DNA from: Saprospiraceae bacterium
GTDB taxonomy: Bacteria > Bacteroidota > Bacteroidia > Chitinophagales > Saprospiraceae
Reading direction: 5' to 3'
NCBI GenBank assembly: GCA_020849825.1
Contig: JADZFP010000597.1
Location: 1 to 18,416, forward strand
DNA length: 18,416 nt
The notes beneath the pieces were generated by a model, which was not told the DNA's origin, did no database searches, and saw only the letters and a program-made list of their open reading frames with translations. This document shows positions 15,489 through 18,416 of this stretch, one piece after another. Numbering within the stretch: position 1 is the stretch's first letter; every line of letters begins with the position of its first letter. Position numbers and translations under genes: made by a program.

Positions 15489-16511
15489 ATGACACAATCC
15501 ACCAAACGGGGAATTCAAATTTTTTCGGCGATCGCGTTTTTTGCTGCAGGCTGTATTCTTACTTATTTTTGGGTAAAACACACTCTCGCCGATGCGCTCT
15601 CACCTTCCCCCGCATCAGTTCGAACCGAATCGGTGCCCTGCGAACTGAACAGCACGCGCTTGTATGGCTATGAGTTTATACGCCCACTGATTTTTGTCGA
15701 CCAATCCTGCGAATCGCCCAATCTCGCCGGGATCAAAGGCAAGTTGAGCGCGCAAATCAACCAGTTCAAAGCGGATGGTATGGTCCGGGAAGCTTCTGTT
15801 TACGTGCGTATTTTTGAATCCGGCGAATGGACAGGCGTGAATATCAATACACGTTATCACCCGGGTTCCCTGTTGAAGGTTCCAATACTCATAGCCTATC
15901 TCCGGCTGGCTTCCGCCGACCCATCCGTGCTCGACCGGAAGTACACCTTCGAAAAGCCGAAAGACAAGGAATTACCGGTGCAAAACTACAAGAGCCAAAC
16001 CTTACAGGAAGGCCAGGCGTATACCGTACGCGAACTGCTCAAATACGCCATATCCTATTCTGACAACAACGCGCATTATCTCTTGTCCAAACACCTGGAT
16101 AACAAGGTTTTGGAAAAAGTATTTATCGATTTGGGCATCGGGGTGCCTACTGCTGACCCTTCCGACGGACTGATCTGGATTTCGCCGCGAGAGTATTCGG
16201 CATTTATGAAAACCCTGTTCAATTCCTCTTATCTGAATCCTGATCTTTCGGAATTTGCCTTGACCCTGTTGAATCGAACCACTTTTGAACAAGGCCTGAC
16301 CGCGGGTGTGCCGAAGGGCACCAAAATTGCGCACAAGTTTGGAGAATGGGACGATACCCGGTCCTTCGAACTGCACGAATCGGGCATTATTTACATCGAC
16401 AACAAACCTTGCCTGATTACCATCATGACCAGGGGCAACCAGCGGGACAGCTTGCCCAGGGTGATTTCTGCGCTTACCGCTACAATCTACTCGGAATTGA
16501 AGGGTAGTTGA
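15489..16511 (+). CDS. Membrane-anchored serine hydrolase, class A beta-lactamase-like
   Basis: A 340-residue exported protein. A hydrophobic segment at about 9-29 serves as a signal anchor; Cys22 after FAAG is a poor lipobox. The hydrolase fold has the three expected motifs: SLLK (127-130) with nucleophile Ser127, SDN (191-193), and HKFG (282-285) replacing the KTG box. This fits the beta-lactamase2 group of class A-related hydrolases. The Glu166 of true class A beta-lactamases is not obvious in the omega-loop region, so antibiotic hydrolysis is doubtful. A peptidoglycan-related or unknown hydrolase role is more likely. About 100 residues before the catalytic domain (30-100) carry Cys51 and Cys74, perhaps a disulfide. 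It converges with the next gene, ends separated by 6 nt. Confidence 0.87.
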   Translation: MTQSTKRGIQIFSAIAFFAAGCILTYFWVKHTLADALSPSPASVRTESVPCELNSTRLYGYEFIRPLIFVDQSCESPNLAGIKGKLSAQINQFKADGMVREASVYVRIFESGEWTGVNINTRYHPGSLLKVPILIAYLRLASADPSVLDRKYTFEKPKDKELPVQNYKSQTLQEGQAYTVRELLKYAISYSDNNAHYLLSKHLDNKVLEKVFIDLGIGVPTADPSDGLIWISPREYSAFMKTLFNSSYLNPDLSEFALTLLNRTTFEQGLTAGVPKGTKIAHKFGEWDDTRSFELHESGIIYIDNKPCLITIMTRGNQRDSLPRVISALTATIYSELKGS

Positions 16512-16517
16512 ACGCCA

Positions 16518-17198
16518 TCAATGCCGGGTAGCCGGAGTTTGGTAGTAAAAGCAATACCCAACCAACAGCGGAAAAAACAGCAGCAGGCCCAACAAGCCGA
16601 AGAACTGTACAAAACCGACCCACAACAGCGATAAAAATCCCAGCAAACCCGCTGTTGTACCGAGAACGGACAAGGCGCGCCCTACCCTTCCGGCCGTCCA
16701 CAAAAACGTCGAAACGGCAATCAAAAGCACCGCGAAACCCAGGCTTTTGATCCAGACCCACCGGTGCATATCCTCCAGCAGTTGAGGAGCATTCGGGTTG
16801 CCCAAATTGTCGAGGAGGAGTAGCGTTTGTTCGTTTTCCTGAAAATCAGCCCAGCCGACCAGCAGCGCCAGCGGCAACATCAGCAACCACACTTTTTTCC
16901 GGGTATTCGTCCAGCCGACGATGGCCAGCGCCAGCATAAAAAGCGTGTACGACAACGCAAAAAAATTGTCGCGTTTCAGTGCTGTCTGTAATGCTTCGAG
17001 ATTGGATTTGCGCGTTGGCTCCGGCCCCAGAAATACTTCTATACTCGCAGTATCGGGGAGAAATTCCAGCCCGAGCAAGTTGGACGGATAGTGCGGCGGC
17101 ACTTCAAAATGTTTCCCTTTCAAGGGTTTTTGCATACTCATGCCTACGGCAAATGCGAGCACGCCCAGCAGTCCGGCCGGTAAAAAAGGATGTTTCAT
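16518..17198 (-). CDS. Multi-pass membrane protein of unknown function
   Basis: A 226-residue protein with about six hydrophobic segments: one at the N-terminus (about 5-20), then a hydrophilic periplasmic-type loop (about 21-75, with EVPPHYPSNLLGLEF), then four or five spans to the C-terminus. I recognise no family. Start is set at 17198 (MKHPFLPAGLLG). An in-frame ATG at 17249 would add 17 residues that come from the inverted repeat region. It lies 114 nt downstream of EttA in the same direction, and the start codon falls within an inverted repeat arm. No catalytic motif is visible. Confidence 0.78.
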   Translation of the reverse strand: MKHPFLPAGLLGVLAFAVGMSMQKPLKGKHFEVPPHYPSNLLGLEFLPDTASIEVFLGPEPTRKSNLEALQTALKRDNFFALSYTLFMLALAIVGWTNTRKKVWLLMLPLALLVGWADFQENEQTLLLLDNLGNPNAPQLLEDMHRWVWIKSLGFAVLLIAVSTFLWTAGRVGRALSVLGTTAGLLGFLSLLWVGFVQFFGLLGLLLFFPLLVGYCFYYQTPATRH

Positions 17199-17295
17199 TG
17201 TGGCAGTAATTGAGCAATGAGTGATAAAGAGTGATTTTGTCGCTGACAATCAATTCCTTGCGGATTGTTCACTCAAAGTTAGTTACTGCCACAAT
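17197..17295. repeat. Nested inverted repeat between EttA and the membrane protein gene
   Basis: Outer arms ATTGTGGCAGTAA (17197-17209) and TTACTGCCACAAT (17283-17295) are perfect 13-bp inverted copies. Inside, GAGTGA (17229-17234) pairs with TCACTC (17269-17274) and ACAATC (17246-17251) pairs with GATTGT (17263-17268), so a multi-stem fold is possible. GAGTGAT also occurs twice directly (17219 and 17229). The left arm includes two bases of the membrane protein's start codon. It may be a structured leader, a weak terminator for EttA, or a small MITE-like remnant. Confidence 0.65.
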
Positions 17296-17312
17296 GCGTA
17301 TGCACCGACTTG

Positions 17313-18416
17313 TTACATAATATGTTTCACCTTCGGGCGGTGCGGCGTGATGTCGCCGATACGCGCTTTTTTGGCCTCTTCGTAATCCGTGAAGTTGCCT
17401 TCGAAGAACACCACTTCGGCATTGTCTTCAAACGCCAGGATATGCGTCGCCAGGCGGTCGATAAACCAGCGGTCGTGGCTGATGATGAGGGCGCAGCCGG
17501 CGAAATCGTCGAGTGCGTCTTCGAGTGCGCGCAGCGTGTTCACGTCGATGTCGTTGGTGGGCTCGTCGAGCAGGAGCACGTTGCCGCCCTCTTTGAGCGT
17601 CATGGCCAGGTGTACGCGGTTGCGCTCGCCGCCGGAGCACACGCCCAGTTTTTTCTGCTGGTCGGCGCCGGTGAAGTTGAAGCGGGAGATGTAGGCGCGG
17701 GCGTTCACCGAAGTGTTGCCCACCTGGATGAGGTCGTTGCCCTCGGATATGATCTCGTAGATCGACTTTTCGGGGAGCAGGGCTTCGTGGCTTTGGTCCA
17801 CGTAGCTCATTTTCACCGTATTGCCGACGACGACTTCTCCGCTGTCGGGTTTTTCCCTGCCCATCAGCATTTTGAACAGGGTGGATTTACCCACGCCGTT
17901 GGGACCGATGATGCCCACGATGGCATTCGGCGGGATGCTGAACGAGAGGTTTTCGAACAGGATGCGGTCGCCGAACGATTTGGTCAGGTTGCGCACGTCG
18001 ATCACCTGGTCGCCGAGGCGCGGGCCGTTGGGAATCCAGAGTTCGAGTTTGGCTTCTTTTTCGCGGGCTTCCTCGCCGGCCATTTTTTCGTAGGCGTTCA
18101 GACGGGCCTTGCCCTTGGCCTGGCGGCCTTTGGCGCCCATGCGCACCCATTCGAGTTCTCGTTCGAGTTGTTTGCGGCGTTTGTCTTCCTGGCGCTCTTC
18201 CTGGGCCAGGCGTTTGGCTTTCTGGTCGAGCCCGGAGGAGTAGTTGCCCTGCCAGGGACTGCCTTCGCCGCGGTCGAGTTCGAGGATCCAGCCGGCTACA
18301 TTGTCGAGAAAGTAACGGTCGTGCGTGACAGCGATAACCGTCCCTGGGAAACTTTGCAGGTATTGTTCCAGCCAGGCCACCGATTCGGCATCGAGGTGGT
18401 TCGTAGGCTCGTCGAG
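17313..18416 (-). CDS. ettA: Energy-dependent translational throttle protein EttA (ABC-F), 5' part cut by window edge
   Basis: The last 367 residues of a duplicated-ATPase ABC-F protein that binds the ribosomal E site and tunes translation to the ATP/ADP ratio. The visible part begins within the first ATPase at LDEPTNHLDAESVAW (Walker B), followed by VTHDRYF (H-loop). The linker with NYSSGLDQKAKRLAQEE and ELEWVRMGAKGRQAKGKAR is the EttA-type tRNA-contacting arm; this separates it from Uup and other ABC-Fs. The second ATPase has the P-loop GPNGVGKST (171-179), signature CSGGERNR (260-267), Walker B LLLDEPTND (281-289) and SHDRWF. Numbering is from the window edge. There is no membrane domain, so it is not a transporter. 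The 5' end and promoter lie outside; an internal GTG at 18380 is not the start. Confidence 0.93.
   Translation of the reverse strand, partial: LDEPTNHLDAESVAWLEQYLQSFPGTVIAVTHDRYFLDNVAGWILELDRGEGSPWQGNYSSGLDQKAKRLAQEERQEDKRRKQLERELEWVRMGAKGRQAKGKARLNAYEKMAGEEAREKEAKLELWIPNGPRLGDQVIDVRNLTKSFGDRILFENLSFSIPPNAIVGIIGPNGVGKSTLFKMLMGREKPDSGEVVVGNTVKMSYVDQSHEALLPEKSIYEIISEGNDLIQVGNTSVNARAYISRFNFTGADQQKKLGVCSGGERNRVHLAMTLKEGGNVLLLDEPTNDIDVNTLRALEDALDDFAGCALIISHDRWFIDRLATHILAFEDNAEVVFFEGNFTDYEEAKKARIGDITPHRPKVKHIM

Overview
The window looks like a chromosome segment of a Bacteroidota bacterium, probably of the Saprospiria/Chitinophagia type. This rests on a secreted beta-propeller protein with a type IX secretion (T9SS) C-terminal sorting domain, a Bacteroidota-style TamB-like giant protein, promoter-like boxes of the TAnnTTTG class, starts without clear Shine-Dalgarno sequences, and several protein families I recognise mainly from that phylum. 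The sequence is moderately GC-rich, with no tRNA, rRNA, CRISPR array, transposase or phage gene seen. The assignment is inference from content, not from a search.

Left part (1-4228, + strand): a sulfur/redox neighbourhood. A Prx6-type peroxiredoxin is followed by a strong terminator. Next come the two ends of a human-like sulfide:quinone oxidoreductase (SQR) whose middle is missing, then a second strong terminator. After that a membrane-anchored TsdA-like diheme cytochrome c overlaps by one base with a Tat-exported SoxB-like metallohydrolase, and a third hairpin terminator closes the pair. The parts suggest oxidation of sulfide or thiosulfate at the cell envelope, but the SQR copy here cannot make a working enzyme.

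Middle (4255-7471, + strand): a sterol desaturase/fatty acid hydroxylase family membrane protein overlaps a 74-residue membrane protein. Then come a T9SS-exported Kelch-like beta-propeller and an exported DsrE-family protein, a second hint of sulfur chemistry.

Right part (7474-15268, mostly - strand): a 1646-residue TamB-like protein meets the DsrE gene tail to tail. Behind it lie a long GCGC-rich palindrome and a membrane-anchored coiled-coil protein of unknown role. A compact operon follows: Bax inhibitor-1 family membrane protein, GNAT acetyltransferase, and a small conserved hypothetical, with 3-nt gaps. 

End (15489-18416): a membrane-anchored class A beta-lactamase-like serine hydrolase (+) converges on an unknown multi-pass membrane protein (-). 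That protein lies downstream of the ABC-F translation factor EttA, cut by the window edge. A nested inverted repeat sits between EttA and the membrane protein and includes the latter's start codon.

The most interesting items are the internally deleted SQR, retained between intact-looking expression signals, and the SoxB-like enzyme with unusual active-site residues next to a TsdA-like cytochrome.
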